The notes: generated by a model not told the origin, from the letters alone. Positions 8,669 through 15,871 are shown, counted from the first letter of the stretch. The stretch: DNA of 19,935 bases from Moduliflexus sp964602655 (GCA_964602655.1 CAZRSF010000092.1:1-19935), one strand, 5' to 3'. Numbers and translations are program-made.

Positions 8669-9839
8669 ACAAAAATCGTTCGGGAAGATAGACTTTCACC
8701 GCTTTGGCTGCGCGACTTTTGAGTGAATAGGTCTCGAGCGCCGCCGGAAGGATCGCCGATTCCCCTCGCGACACGACAGCCAGCGTTTTCTCCCTCTGAC
8801 ACACTTCAATCTGTCCGTCATACACGATCAGCCCATGAAAACTCGTTGCGCAGGATTGCGGAAGCGCATTATCATTTGTTAACGTCATCTGGCTGACGCC
8901 GAAATTCGGCGTATCGGCGCATAAGCGTTCGACGCTTTCCCCATTCTGCTGAATAACAGGAAGTTGAGAGCGAATTTGCTGAATAAACGCCTCGCCGCGT
9001 AAGGCTTCGAAATCAATCACTCGGAACGAATCCTCAATATGTAGTTCGCGGGATGCGCCATGCGGGTCTTTGTTCCCCTGCGCGTCGTATTTCCGATTCC
9101 AGTCCCATAGACGATACGTTTTTCCGCTGCGTTTTGGCGCGATTTTTTGCGGTTCGATCAACGTCACGCCCGCGCTAACGGCATGAATCGTGCCAGCATC
9201 AATCACAAAAAAATCGCCGGGATGCACCTCGACAAAATTCAAATAGCGCGAGACATCTTCCTGCGCTTCGATGGCCTGACGAAGCTGCGCCTTCGATATG
9301 CCTTCGCGCAAGCCCAAATAGAGGCCGCAGTTCGGTTCTGCCTCAAGAATATACCAGCTTTCCGGCTTGCCCGATTCATTTGGCTTTAAGCCGACATAGT
9401 CGTCAGATGGATGCACTTGCACCGACAGATGAGCGGCAGCGTCCAACAATTTGACCAAAATTGGGTTTTGTCCGTCGAATTTTTGCGCGACCTTCGCGCC
9501 GAGAATTGGCTCTGGGAAGAGTTCTAACAATTGAATAAAATTGATCGATAGGCGTTCTTCGCCAAGTTCGAAGATGAATTCGCTCGGCGCAATCGGGTCG
9601 GCGGAGATTTCCCACGATTCGCCGACAATGGGATACTGTCTTTCTGGTCGGATCGGTAATCTATTTTTATACTGGTGACGAATTTTTGTCCCGCCCCAGG
9701 GCATGCCTGCCGGCTTGCTGAAATTATCCGGCAGCGGAACGAGCGGCAAACGAATGTTGTCTTCCAATGCGTGAAACAGATCATGTTCTTGAAGCCAGGA
9801 GCGAATTTCTTCAGTGGTCTGTCCTGAAAATGTAGGCAT
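8667..9839 (-). CDS. manA: Mannose-6-phosphate isomerase, class I
   Basis: Zinc enzyme that interconverts mannose-6-phosphate and fructose-6-phosphate in the cytoplasm. In the ATG-9839 numbering, the signature VQVHPSDDY places the metal ligands Gln141 and His143. Glu160 lies in KPESWYILE, and His219 in DAGTIHAVSAG completes the site. A C-terminal cupin-like half (about 295-390) is present. At about 390 residues it is longer than Bacillus-type enzymes (about 315) and close to the longer bacterial/eukaryotic forms. A GTG at 9842 is an equally possible start. Neither has a convincing Shine-Dalgarno site, which suggests coupling to the upstream hexokinase, 58 bases away. It is the last gene of the mannoside operon and returns the mannose moiety to glycolysis. 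Confidence 0.9.
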   Translation of the reverse strand: MPTFSGQTTEEIRSWLQEHDLFHALEDNIRLPLVPLPDNFSKPAGMPWGGTKIRHQYKNRLPIRPERQYPIVGESWEISADPIAPSEFIFELGEERLSINFIQLLELFPEPILGAKVAQKFDGQNPILVKLLDAAAHLSVQVHPSDDYVGLKPNESGKPESWYILEAEPNCGLYLGLREGISKAQLRQAIEAQEDVSRYLNFVEVHPGDFFVIDAGTIHAVSAGVTLIEPQKIAPKRSGKTYRLWDWNRKYDAQGNKDPHGASRELHIEDSFRVIDFEALRGEAFIQQIRSQLPVIQQNGESVERLCADTPNFGVSQMTLTNDNALPQSCATSFHGLIVYDGQIEVCQREKTLAVVSRGESAILPAALETYSLKSRAAKAVKVYLPERFL

Positions 9840-9856
9840 CACGAAAAATGAGAAAG

Positions 9857-9885
9857 GCGAAGAGGTGCTTGCGGCGTCTCTTCGC
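9857..9885 (-). terminator. Intercistronic hairpin with T-rich tail between hexokinase and manA
   Basis: Read on the - strand, GCGAAGAG and CTCTTCGC form an 8-bp stem around a 13-base loop, followed by CTTTCTCATTTTTCG immediately before the manA start. This could be a leaky terminator that lowers manA expression relative to hexokinase. The long loop makes it a moderate call. Confidence 0.4.
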
Positions 9886-9897
9886 TGATGTTTGGAG

Positions 9898-11106
9898 TTA
9901 TGCGGTTTTGTATTCTGATAAGGCTCCGACGGCGCTTCCTGTTAAGTTCGCGTTTTCGACGGAGACGATTTCGAAGGCGACCTGCGAATGTCCCATTGCG
10001 TCGAGCACTGATCTTAATGCAGCATCCGTCCATTTTTTATAATCCGGACAGCCCCAGAATAAGCCGCCTTCTGCGACGATTCCGATTTTTTTACAGGAAT
10101 GCGCCGACGCTAATACGTCAATGGTTCCTGCCAATGATGCGGCCACAAGATTGGCCGAGCGCTGTAGAATCTGATGCGCCAATTCGTATTCTTTCGACGA
10201 CGATTTGCCAGTTTTATATGCGACATCAACAACCGCTTTCGCGCCGAGCGCCACGTCAACGCTGCTTTCCGGGCAGGCCAATTTCAGCACTTTCGCAAGA
10301 TATACACCAGACACGGCTTTTTCGAACCGATGATGGCCGGGCTTTTCGGATTCGGCGTCTAATTGATCGTCGAAGGTCGTCAGATATGGCGGATCGAAGT
10401 TGCCGGATTCCAGATTGATCGGCAGCGGCCAGTGCCAGTTGAGTTCCTTCGACAACTTCGGCACGGCGTGCGCATCCAGCACAAGCGCAGCATTATTGCC
10501 CGTACCGACGATCAAGCCGATATAGCCGTCGGCTTCGACCGCAGTCAACCCGCCTAACAGACAGGCCACCGTATCATTGATCACGGCAACGCTTGAACAT
10601 TTGACCGGTTTGCGGAATTTGGCAAGATGTTTGACGAGCATATGCCCGACTTTCTCATCCACCGTGCCATTCACAGACACTTCTTTGCTCCATCGAATCA
10701 GCCGCGCATCGCCATCCGGCGTCGAAAGGGTCGGATAGGAAAAACAATAGCCTAACGGCAGACCATCCGGCGGGTCTAATGAAGAGATCAATTCTGCCAG
10801 CGCATCTAAAAAACGCTCCCGTTCCAATGGGACATTGCGTTGAATCGGAATTGCAGTGCTCACCGGGCCTTTTTCAAAAATTAAACGACCTTCTTTCAGC
10901 GACACCACCGCTGCCCGTACATTTGTGCCGCCCAAATCCACAACGAGAGCGCGTCCGGTATGGGGGATGTTTTCGACAGGAAGATAGGTTGGAATGGCCA
11001 GAATTTCTAAATCCGGCGTTTCAAGTCCTTTGCGAATTCGCTCTGAAAGGACGCGAGCTGTTGCGACAAGCTGCTCTTGTGTCAATATAAACGATGTGTT
11101 TGCCAT
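9898..11106 (-). CDS. Hexokinase of the eukaryotic (Hexokinase_1/2) family
   Basis: ATP-dependent phosphorylation of glucose, mannose or a similar hexose at C6. The 402-residue chain follows the eukaryotic hexokinase order: phosphate-1 motif VVDLGGTNVRA (about 55-65), the sugar-binding segment FSYPTLSTPDGDARLIRWSKEV matching the family's FSFP...LIxWTKGF, catalytic Asp178 in VINDTVACL, phosphate-2 motif LIVGTGNNA, SGNFD in place of the family's EWGNFG/D, FEKAVSGVYL, and the late GSAVGAL. This is not a ROK or Glk-type bacterial glucokinase. Length is about that of one hexokinase half (about 450). An upstream ATG at 11142 lies inside a strong hairpin, and the N-terminus before MANTSF has no family match, so I chose 11106. 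It sits between GH130 and manA, so its likely substrates are the glucose or mannose released by the phosphorylase. Regulation would be by the divergent ROK protein. Confidence 0.88.
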   Translation of the reverse strand: MANTSFILTQEQLVATARVLSERIRKGLETPDLEILAIPTYLPVENIPHTGRALVVDLGGTNVRAAVVSLKEGRLIFEKGPVSTAIPIQRNVPLERERFLDALAELISSLDPPDGLPLGYCFSYPTLSTPDGDARLIRWSKEVSVNGTVDEKVGHMLVKHLAKFRKPVKCSSVAVINDTVACLLGGLTAVEADGYIGLIVGTGNNAALVLDAHAVPKLSKELNWHWPLPINLESGNFDPPYLTTFDDQLDAESEKPGHHRFEKAVSGVYLAKVLKLACPESSVDVALGAKAVVDVAYKTGKSSSKEYELAHQILQRSANLVAASLAGTIDVLASAHSCKKIGIVAEGGLFWGCPDYKKWTDAALRSVLDAMGHSQVAFEIVSVENANLTGSAVGALSEYKTA

Positions 11107-11113
11107 AATGCCT

Positions 11114-11153
11114 GCAATTCGGGAATGTGGCAAGGCGCACATTCCCGAATTGC
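11114..11153 (-). repeat. Perfect 16-bp intercistronic inverted repeat before hexokinase
   Basis: GCAATTCGGGAATGTG (11114-11129) is exactly complementary to CACATTCCCGAATTGC (11138-11153) with an 8-base loop. On the transcribed (-) strand it begins 22 bases after the GH130 stop and ends 7 bases before the hexokinase ATG, where the ribosome site should be. There is no T-run after it, so it is more likely an RNA-stability or translation-control element than a terminator. Confidence 0.8.
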
Positions 11154-11175
11154 GGAAACCCAGGAACGCCTCTTG

Positions 11176-12168
11176 CTACACTCTCGAATTCTGTTTGGTG
11201 AATTCGATAATGTCGTCAACATACGAAAATGCGAGACAGGTCACGGTATCAGCCGCGCCATAATACACAGCGATCCGACCGGTCGGCGCATCCACTAACG
11301 CAGCGCACGGGAACGCGACATTGGGCACGTCTCCGACGCATTCATAGGCTTCCCAGGGCGCTAACAAATATGGATGGGTACGGTAAATAACCTGCCAGGG
11401 TTTGTCAAGGTCTAATAACACTGCCCCCATACTATAGACATATCCGTTGCAGGAGGTCAACACGCCATGATAAATCAGCAGCCAGCCTTCGCTCGTTTCA
11501 ATCGGAATCGGCCCTGCGCCGACTTTGGTGCTTTGCCAGCCGGAATTCGGGTCCATCACCCAGCGGTGGCAGCCCCAGTGTTCCATATCCGGGCTTTCGC
11601 TATAGAAAATCGTCCCGAACGGCGTATGACCGTTGTCGCTCGGACGGCTGAACATCGCGAATTTGCCGTTAATCTTGCGGGGGAATAACACGCCGTTCCG
11701 GTTGAACGGCATATACGCGTTTTCTAATTGATAGAATTTGTCGAAATCGTACGTATAGCCGACGCCGATGGTCGGGCCGTGATACCCGTTACACCAGGTG
11801 ACATAATAGCGGTCTTCAATCCAGCAGACGCGCGGATCATAGCCATAGTCGAATGTCGAAATTTCAGCGACGCGCGGATTATCCGCAACAAATTTAATCG
11901 GATCAGGCTGAATCGTCCAAGTGAAGCCGTCATCGCTTTTGCCGCTGTGAATGACCATGTTGCGGGCGCGGTCATCGCACCGGAATACTCCGGCAAACTT
12001 ACCGTTAAACGGCACGACCGCACTGTTAAAAATACTATTCGCCCGAGGAATCAAATTTCGGGGGATCACAGGGTTTTTTGAGTATCTCCAGATGACATCC
12101 TGACTGCCTGCCGGGCGATCTTGCCAGGGCATATTCGGTAACGCGGAACCAACAATTTTTACGCTCAT
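11176..12168 (-). CDS. GH130 beta-mannoside phosphorylase (mannosyl-glucose or mannooligosaccharide type)
   Basis: Inverting phosphorylase that cleaves beta-1,4-mannosides with phosphate to give alpha-mannose-1-phosphate, here probably in the cytoplasm because no signal peptide is present. The 330-residue five-bladed propeller shows SIFNSAVVPFNGKFAGVFRC near 45-63, the family's hallmark YDPRVCWIEDRYYVTW with the proton-donor candidate Asp111 and Arg113, then GVLFPRKINGKFAMFSRPSD and a late YYGAADTVTCLA. These fit subfamily 1 (mannosylglucose phosphorylase) best from memory, but mannobiose or longer substrates cannot be excluded. The start at 12168 is set by AGGAGG eight bases upstream. The frame stays open to 12291, but the extra residues run through the promoter region. 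It is the first gene of the operon, followed after about 70 bases by hexokinase. Confidence 0.9.
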   Translation of the reverse strand: MSVKIVGSALPNMPWQDRPAGSQDVIWRYSKNPVIPRNLIPRANSIFNSAVVPFNGKFAGVFRCDDRARNMVIHSGKSDDGFTWTIQPDPIKFVADNPRVAEISTFDYGYDPRVCWIEDRYYVTWCNGYHGPTIGVGYTYDFDKFYQLENAYMPFNRNGVLFPRKINGKFAMFSRPSDNGHTPFGTIFYSESPDMEHWGCHRWVMDPNSGWQSTKVGAGPIPIETSEGWLLIYHGVLTSCNGYVYSMGAVLLDLDKPWQVIYRTHPYLLAPWEAYECVGDVPNVAFPCAALVDAPTGRIAVYYGAADTVTCLAFSYVDDIIEFTKQNSRV

Positions 12169-12238
12169 GCGCTTTCCTCCTGAAACGATAATGATGAATC
12201 GAAAAACAAAACGCAACATTTCACAACAAAAAATCGTT

Positions 12239-12269
12239 TTAATTAAATTAATTATATTAATTAAATAAA
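12239..12269. promoter_or_regulatory. AT-rich near-palindrome, candidate operator over the GH130 promoter
   Basis: AATTAAT-TAT-ATTAATT (12246-12262) is a perfect 7-bp inverted repeat around three bases, extended to a 31-base imperfect palindrome with two mismatched pairs. It covers the putative -10 box of the GH130 promoter. ROK repressors of the NagC/Mlc type bind A/T-rich palindromes, so this is a likely site for the divergent regulator. Confidence 0.55.
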
Positions 12270-12287
12270 TTGATATATCTGTGTCAA
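12260..12287 (-). promoter_or_regulatory. Candidate promoter of the GH130-hexokinase-manA operon
   Basis: On the - strand a perfect TTGACA (12287-12282), a 16-base spacer and TTTAAT (12265-12260, 5 of 6 matches to TATAAT) lie about 90 bases before the GH130 ATG. The -10 falls inside the palindrome at 12239-12269. Confidence 0.6.
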
Positions 12288-12449
12288 GCATTTTTTATAT
12301 TTTGCAGAAAATAAGGATGTCATGCGTTTCTCTTTCGGCGGCATATCAGGAAAGTCCATCTGGCAGGAGGCGATAAAAAAACATGATCGTAGATAATGAA
12401 TATTCCCCTCACGATAAAAAGGATCGTTGTGAAAAATGACATTAAAATG
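12288..12449. other. Middle of the divergent intergenic region
   Basis: A/T-rich spacer between the two divergent promoters. CGATAAAAA occurs twice (near 12371 and 12413), but the spacing is not regular. I see no coding frame, RNA fold or clear cis-element beyond this. Confidence 0.4.
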
Positions 12450-12478
12450 TTGACAAAATTGAGGAGATTACATAAATT
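12450..12478 (+). promoter_or_regulatory. Candidate promoter of the ROK regulator gene
   Basis: TTGACA (12450-12455), a 17-base spacer and TAAATT (12473-12478, 4 of 6 matches) lie 54 bases before the coding start. The -10 overlaps the left arm of the inverted repeat at 12476-12499. Confidence 0.5.
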
Positions 12479-12499
12479 AATCAAATGTATGAGATTAAT
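12476..12499. promoter_or_regulatory. Inverted repeat ATTAATC-N10-GATTAAT, candidate autoregulatory operator
   Basis: A perfect 7-bp inverted repeat with a 10-base spacer touches the -10 box of the ROK promoter. It shares the ATTAAT core with the palindrome over the opposite promoter, though the arm spacing differs. This is consistent with, but does not prove, binding of the same dimeric regulator. Confidence 0.45.
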
Positions 12500-12531
12500 A
12501 TAATCACCTTCGAAGAAATGCGAGTGCGATC

Positions 12532-13725
12532 ATGCTTATAGGAACACGCCTGGAAGATACGCGAATTTACAATCGAAAAATTATTATCGAAGCGATTCGA
12601 CGCCACACGCCAATTTCGCGCGCGGAAATTGCTCAGATGACCGGGTTGACAACGGCCACGATTTCCAATTTGACCGCTGAACTGATTCACGAAGGATTTA
12701 TCCTCGAAAGTGGCCGCAGAAAAGGGTTGCGCGGACAACCTGCTATCGAATTGGAACTCAATCCGAATGGGCGGTTTTCGATTGGTTTCGAACTCGGGCG
12801 ACGCCATTTATCAGGAGTGTTGATTAATTTGACCGGCCAAATTCTTGCGGAGTTCTCGGAAGAATGGGAATATCCGCCGCCAGATGTCGCCCTGCCTATT
12901 ATGGCTGAAAAAGTGCAACAATTCTTGAAGCATTCGGAGATTTCCCGCGAACGTGTTTTGGGAATTGGCGTCGCGATGCCTGGCCCGTTTTTGACCAAAG
13001 AAAAGCGGATCGTATCGCCAATTGATTTCCCGAAATGGGAACAGTTTCCGGCAAGCGAGAAACTGAGCGCAGAATTTCATCTCCCCGTCATCGTCGAACA
13101 CGACGCGATGGCGGCAGCGATTGGCGAGCAATTTCACGGCGCGGGGCAGGCGTATCGCGATTTTTATTATATTCATTTCGCGTCTGGCATCGGCGGCGCG
13201 ATGATTATTGGCGGTCATCCTTATCAAGGATTCTCTGCGAATACTGGCGAATTGGGCTGGATGCGCCATGTGGGAAAAGGACGGAGGGCTTTGGTAGGGA
13301 ATCATTTAGGGCTGAAGCCGCTGTATAATTTTTTAAAAGGCTACGGCCTCAACATTTCCCATGCAAATGAGTTAGAGCCGTTATTTGCCCAACAGAATGC
13401 GTATCTCTGGGAGTGGTTGAATGATGCGATTGATTGCCTGGATATTATGATTGACTCGATTAACGCGATTTTAGGGCCGGAAGCGATCTTTTTAGGCGGG
13501 CATTTCCCGAACCGGATTCTTGATTACCTCATTGAACGGCTTCAGATCGAAGCAACGGCGGCGCGAGCGTCTCAGCCCGACCGCTACGGCAGTTATCAGG
13601 CCAACGTGCTGCGAGCGACGGCAGGCGATTTTTCGTCTGCGCTTGGCGCGGCGTCGTTACCGTTATATGAAACGTTCTCGACCCGCTCCAATCTCTCTGG
13701 CGGTTCCGAAAACAGTTCGGAATAA
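12532..13725 (+). CDS. ROK-family transcriptional regulator with degenerate sugar/zinc motif
   Basis: Probable sugar-responsive repressor of the divergent mannoside operon. Residues about 14-60 form a winged helix (NRKIIIEAIRRHTPISRAEI, AQMTGLTTATISNLTAEL). The ROK effector domain follows, with FSIGFELGRRHLSGVLI, LGIGVAMPGP, VEHDAMAAAIGEQ, and IHFASGIGGAMIIGG. In ordinary ROK proteins the next block is GEIGH followed by a CxCGxxGC zinc site. Here it reads NTGELGWMRHVGKGRRALVG, so the ExGH histidine is Trp and all four zinc-site cysteines are missing. The 397-residue length is normal. Catalytic Asp is retained in EHDAMAA, yet kinase activity is unlikely. No good Shine-Dalgarno site precedes the start. 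Its position opposite GH130 suggests mannose, glucose or a mannoside as effector. Confidence 0.9.
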   Translation: MLIGTRLEDTRIYNRKIIIEAIRRHTPISRAEIAQMTGLTTATISNLTAELIHEGFILESGRRKGLRGQPAIELELNPNGRFSIGFELGRRHLSGVLINLTGQILAEFSEEWEYPPPDVALPIMAEKVQQFLKHSEISRERVLGIGVAMPGPFLTKEKRIVSPIDFPKWEQFPASEKLSAEFHLPVIVEHDAMAAAIGEQFHGAGQAYRDFYYIHFASGIGGAMIIGGHPYQGFSANTGELGWMRHVGKGRRALVGNHLGLKPLYNFLKGYGLNISHANELEPLFAQQNAYLWEWLNDAIDCLDIMIDSINAILGPEAIFLGGHFPNRILDYLIERLQIEATAARASQPDRYGSYQANVLRATAGDFSSALGAASLPLYETFSTRSNLSGGSENSSE

Positions 13726-13737
13726 ATATCGTGTTCG

Positions 13738-13767
13738 TGTAGAGACGCCCGGCGGGGCGTCTCTACA
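13738..13767. repeat. REP-like perfect palindrome between convergent genes
   Basis: TGTAGAGACGCCC (13738-13750) pairs perfectly with GGGCGTCTCTACA (13755-13767) around a GGCG loop. It lies in the 49-base gap between the convergent ROK and galU genes. No T-run follows on either strand. The TGTAGAGACG...CGTCTCTACA ends resemble dispersed palindromic repeats seen in several phyla, so this is probably an interspersed element that may also act as a two-way terminator. Confidence 0.7.
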
Positions 13768-13774
13768 AAATGCG

Positions 13775-14644
13775 TTATTCTAATCCTTTGACGAATTCTT
13801 TCAAAAACTGCCGGAATTCATAGCCTAAATCCTCGCGTTCGACGGCAAACTCGACTTCTGTGATCAGATAATCGAGCTTATTGCCGATGTCATACCGTTT
13901 TCCCTCGAATTTGAACGCCAGCATCTCCTCCTGCTTGCACATCGCCCGCAGCGCGTCTGTCAATTGAATCTCGCCGCCTTTGCCAGGCGTCGTGCGATCC
14001 AGATAATCAAAAATGGCCGGAGTCAAGATATAGCGTCCGCCAATTGCTAAGCGCGATGGCGCGTCTTTCGGCTCAGGTTTCTCAATCAAATTCGACACGC
14101 GAAACAACGATTCGCCGATGGGCGTCGCCTCGACAATGCCGTACCGTTCGACTTTTTCCAGCGGCACTTCCTCGACGCCGATCATCGGGCGTTGATGCAG
14201 GTTGTAGGCGTCAATCATCTGGCGCACGCATGGCGTCTGGCTTTTGACGATGGTGTCGCCCAATAAGACGACAAACGGCTCATTGCCGACGAAATGTCGG
14301 GCGTAGCGAATCGCATCGCCGAGACCGTTCAACTCTTTCTGGCGAATATAATGCAAGTTCGCCATATTGGCAATCTGCTGGACTTCTTTCAGATGTTTCA
14401 GCTTATTTTTCTGCGCCAAATCGGCTTCTAATTCGAATGACCGGTCAAAATGATTCTCAATCGCCTGCTTGCCTTTCCCGGTAATCACGAGAATCTGGGA
14501 AATGCCTGATTTGACGGTTTCTTCGATGACATATTGAATCGTCGGCGTATCAATAATCGGCAGCATTTCTTTCGGCTGCGCTTTGGTCGCAGGCAAAAAC
14601 CGCGATCCGAATCCGGCGGCTGGAATGACGGCTTTGTTAATCAT
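13775..14644 (-). CDS. galU: UTP-glucose-1-phosphate uridylyltransferase
   Basis: Converts glucose-1-phosphate and UTP to UDP-glucose in the cytoplasm. The 289-residue chain is a textbook GalU: nucleotide loop AAGFGSRFLPATKAQPKEML (8-27), uridine-binding GLGDAIRYARHFVG, VVLLGDTIV with the metal Asp, VSNLIEKPEP, and GGRYILTPAIFDYL. The N-terminal 20 residues carry the expected Gly-rich loop plus Arg and Lys. AGGAGA eight bases upstream supports the start, which overlaps the end of the preceding kinase gene by 8 bases, so the two are probably translated together. That pairing raises the possibility that this copy works on another sugar-1-phosphate such as glucuronate-1-phosphate, but the residues visible do not decide this. 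Confidence 0.95.
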   Translation of the reverse strand: MINKAVIPAAGFGSRFLPATKAQPKEMLPIIDTPTIQYVIEETVKSGISQILVITGKGKQAIENHFDRSFELEADLAQKNKLKHLKEVQQIANMANLHYIRQKELNGLGDAIRYARHFVGNEPFVVLLGDTIVKSQTPCVRQMIDAYNLHQRPMIGVEEVPLEKVERYGIVEATPIGESLFRVSNLIEKPEPKDAPSRLAIGGRYILTPAIFDYLDRTTPGKGGEIQLTDALRAMCKQEEMLAFKFEGKRYDIGNKLDYLITEVEFAVEREDLGYEFRQFLKEFVKGLE

Positions 14645-15680
14645 GGGTTGTTTCTCCTATCATTTTTTCTAACGTGTCTGCTGGCTCGAAAATTATTGGT
14701 TGAATAACGCGAGCGCGTAACTTTGTCATTTCGTGAGTAAGCGTTTCATACATCGCGTCATCCTCGTAAAGGCCGACAATCGCCCCGCCGGAACCGCAAA
14801 ATTTCGAGGATGCGCCGACATTGCGGGCGCAGTTGATCAAATCCCAATTCCGCTTGCTGATGTTGTAAATCGACGCCCTGAGATTGAAATTCTGATTGAT
14901 CAAGGTGTTCATCGCAGGCACATCCCCGGTCATCAGCGCCTCTTTGAACCGCGTGGTGATTTCTCCGAATTGCCTCATCGCGTCGTGTACCTGACGGTCG
15001 CCGTTATCGTAGCGCTGCCGGATATTGTTATGAAACACTTCCGTTCCTTCGCTCAACTCTTCCGAATAGGCGATGTAGAGGTTCGGGATGATGGGCGGCG
15101 CTAACGGTTCGTATATGCCGTAACCATATTCTTCCATGTGTTCCCGGTTGAAATCCATATAGACGATATTTTCATAGACCTGGACGACACGATCCTGTAA
15201 CCCTGCGCTGATGCCGAGTTCCTGCGTTTCTACGGAGAGGATCAAGTTCGCGAGGATCGGTTTTTCAACCTCCACCTGATAAAATTGCAGCAGCGCCTTC
15301 ATCACCGAGGTAATAATCGCGCTTGATCCGGCCAATCCGACGCGAAGCGGAATATTGGAATCGTATGAGATGGTAAAATTTTTGTTCTCTAACGGAATGT
15401 TTTCGCGCTGGCAATAATCGTAAAATTTCTTAATCGCCGCTTTAATCAAGCGAATCCCGCCGTAATAGCCGGAAAACTCGATGTCTTCGACTAACTGCCG
15501 CATAGACGCGAACATCACCTGATCTTTGCGGTGGAATTTGATCTCTAATTCCGGCGACTCATACAACGTAATTCGAGCGGCGAAATTGCGGACAGAGAAG
15601 GCAATCGTCTTGCCGAAATACCCGTCGGACGGATTGCCGATCAGTCCGGCTCTGGCTGGCGTGGTGGTATGAATAATCAT
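14637..15680 (-). CDS. GHMP kinase resembling plant glucuronokinase
   Basis: Probable sugar-1-kinase. The 347 residues contain the three GHMP motifs: an N-terminal PARAGLIGNPSDGYFGKTIAF (8-28), the ATP loop PLRVGLAGSSA (111-121) and a C-terminal KFCGSGGAIVG (about 293-303). The catalytic-Asp position is in AGLQDRVV (about 159-166). The GNPSDxYxGKTI signature is the one I know from glucuronokinases of plants and their bacterial relatives, which make glucuronate-1-phosphate. A role on galacturonate, arabinose, fucose or a heptose remains possible. The open frame extends to 15821, but those residues are not family-like, so I start at 15680, with only a weak ribosome site (GAG). It overlaps galU by 8 bases, so kinase and uridylyltransferase form an operon that could turn a free sugar into UDP-sugar. 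Confidence 0.82.
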   Translation of the reverse strand: MIIHTTTPARAGLIGNPSDGYFGKTIAFSVRNFAARITLYESPELEIKFHRKDQVMFASMRQLVEDIEFSGYYGGIRLIKAAIKKFYDYCQRENIPLENKNFTISYDSNIPLRVGLAGSSAIITSVMKALLQFYQVEVEKPILANLILSVETQELGISAGLQDRVVQVYENIVYMDFNREHMEEYGYGIYEPLAPPIIPNLYIAYSEELSEGTEVFHNNIRQRYDNGDRQVHDAMRQFGEITTRFKEALMTGDVPAMNTLINQNFNLRASIYNISKRNWDLINCARNVGASSKFCGSGGAIVGLYEDDAMYETLTHEMTKLRARVIQPIIFEPADTLEKMIGETTHD

Positions 15681-15792
15681 AAGATGCTCGGATGAACGGC
15701 CAACGCCTCGCCTGTCAACGAAGCATCTCCGGTTCACTCGATTGCGCGTGAAAAAGAAAAAGTGATCTGTTCTCCTGCTTTCAGAATTCGTG
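15681..15792. other. Leader of the kinase-galU unit, no gene
   Basis: No coding frame of quality and no clear operator. Its A/T-rich parts are the AAAAAG runs near 15750-15765. It probably forms the 5' untranslated leader of the GHMP kinase transcript. Confidence 0.35.
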
Positions 15793-15821
15793 CATGTACG
15801 ACAAGCGCCTGAGAAAGTCAA
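15793..15821 (-). promoter_or_regulatory. Weak candidate promoter for the kinase-galU operon
   Basis: On the - strand TTGACT (15821-15816), a 17-base spacer and TACATG (15798-15793) lie about 115 bases upstream of the kinase start. The -35 is good, and the -10 matches only 3 of 6 consensus bases. Confidence 0.3.
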
Positions 15822-15843
15822 CTATTTTGGTCAGTATTTAACC

Positions 15844-15871
15844 GTCGCGCGGACAGCCTTATCCGCGCGAC
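15844..15871. repeat. GC-rich 10-bp inverted repeat
   Basis: GTCGCGCGGA (15844-15853) and TCCGCGCGAC (15862-15871) form a perfect stem with an 8-base loop. No T-run follows on either strand. It separates the kinase promoter area from the decayed repeat fragment and may insulate the two transcription units. Confidence 0.55.

Noticed and set aside
9888..10418. A 176-residue + strand frame over hexokinase
   Set aside because: Arg-rich shadow of the hexokinase coding strand, with no translation signals.
11107..11142. Upstream ATG at 11142 as the hexokinase start
   Set aside because: It lies within the arm of the 16-bp hairpin, has no ribosome site, and adds residues without family similarity.
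12169..12291. Longer GH130 protein starting at 12291
   Set aside because: The extension reads through the candidate promoter and operator, and AGGAGG sits ideally before the ATG at 12168.
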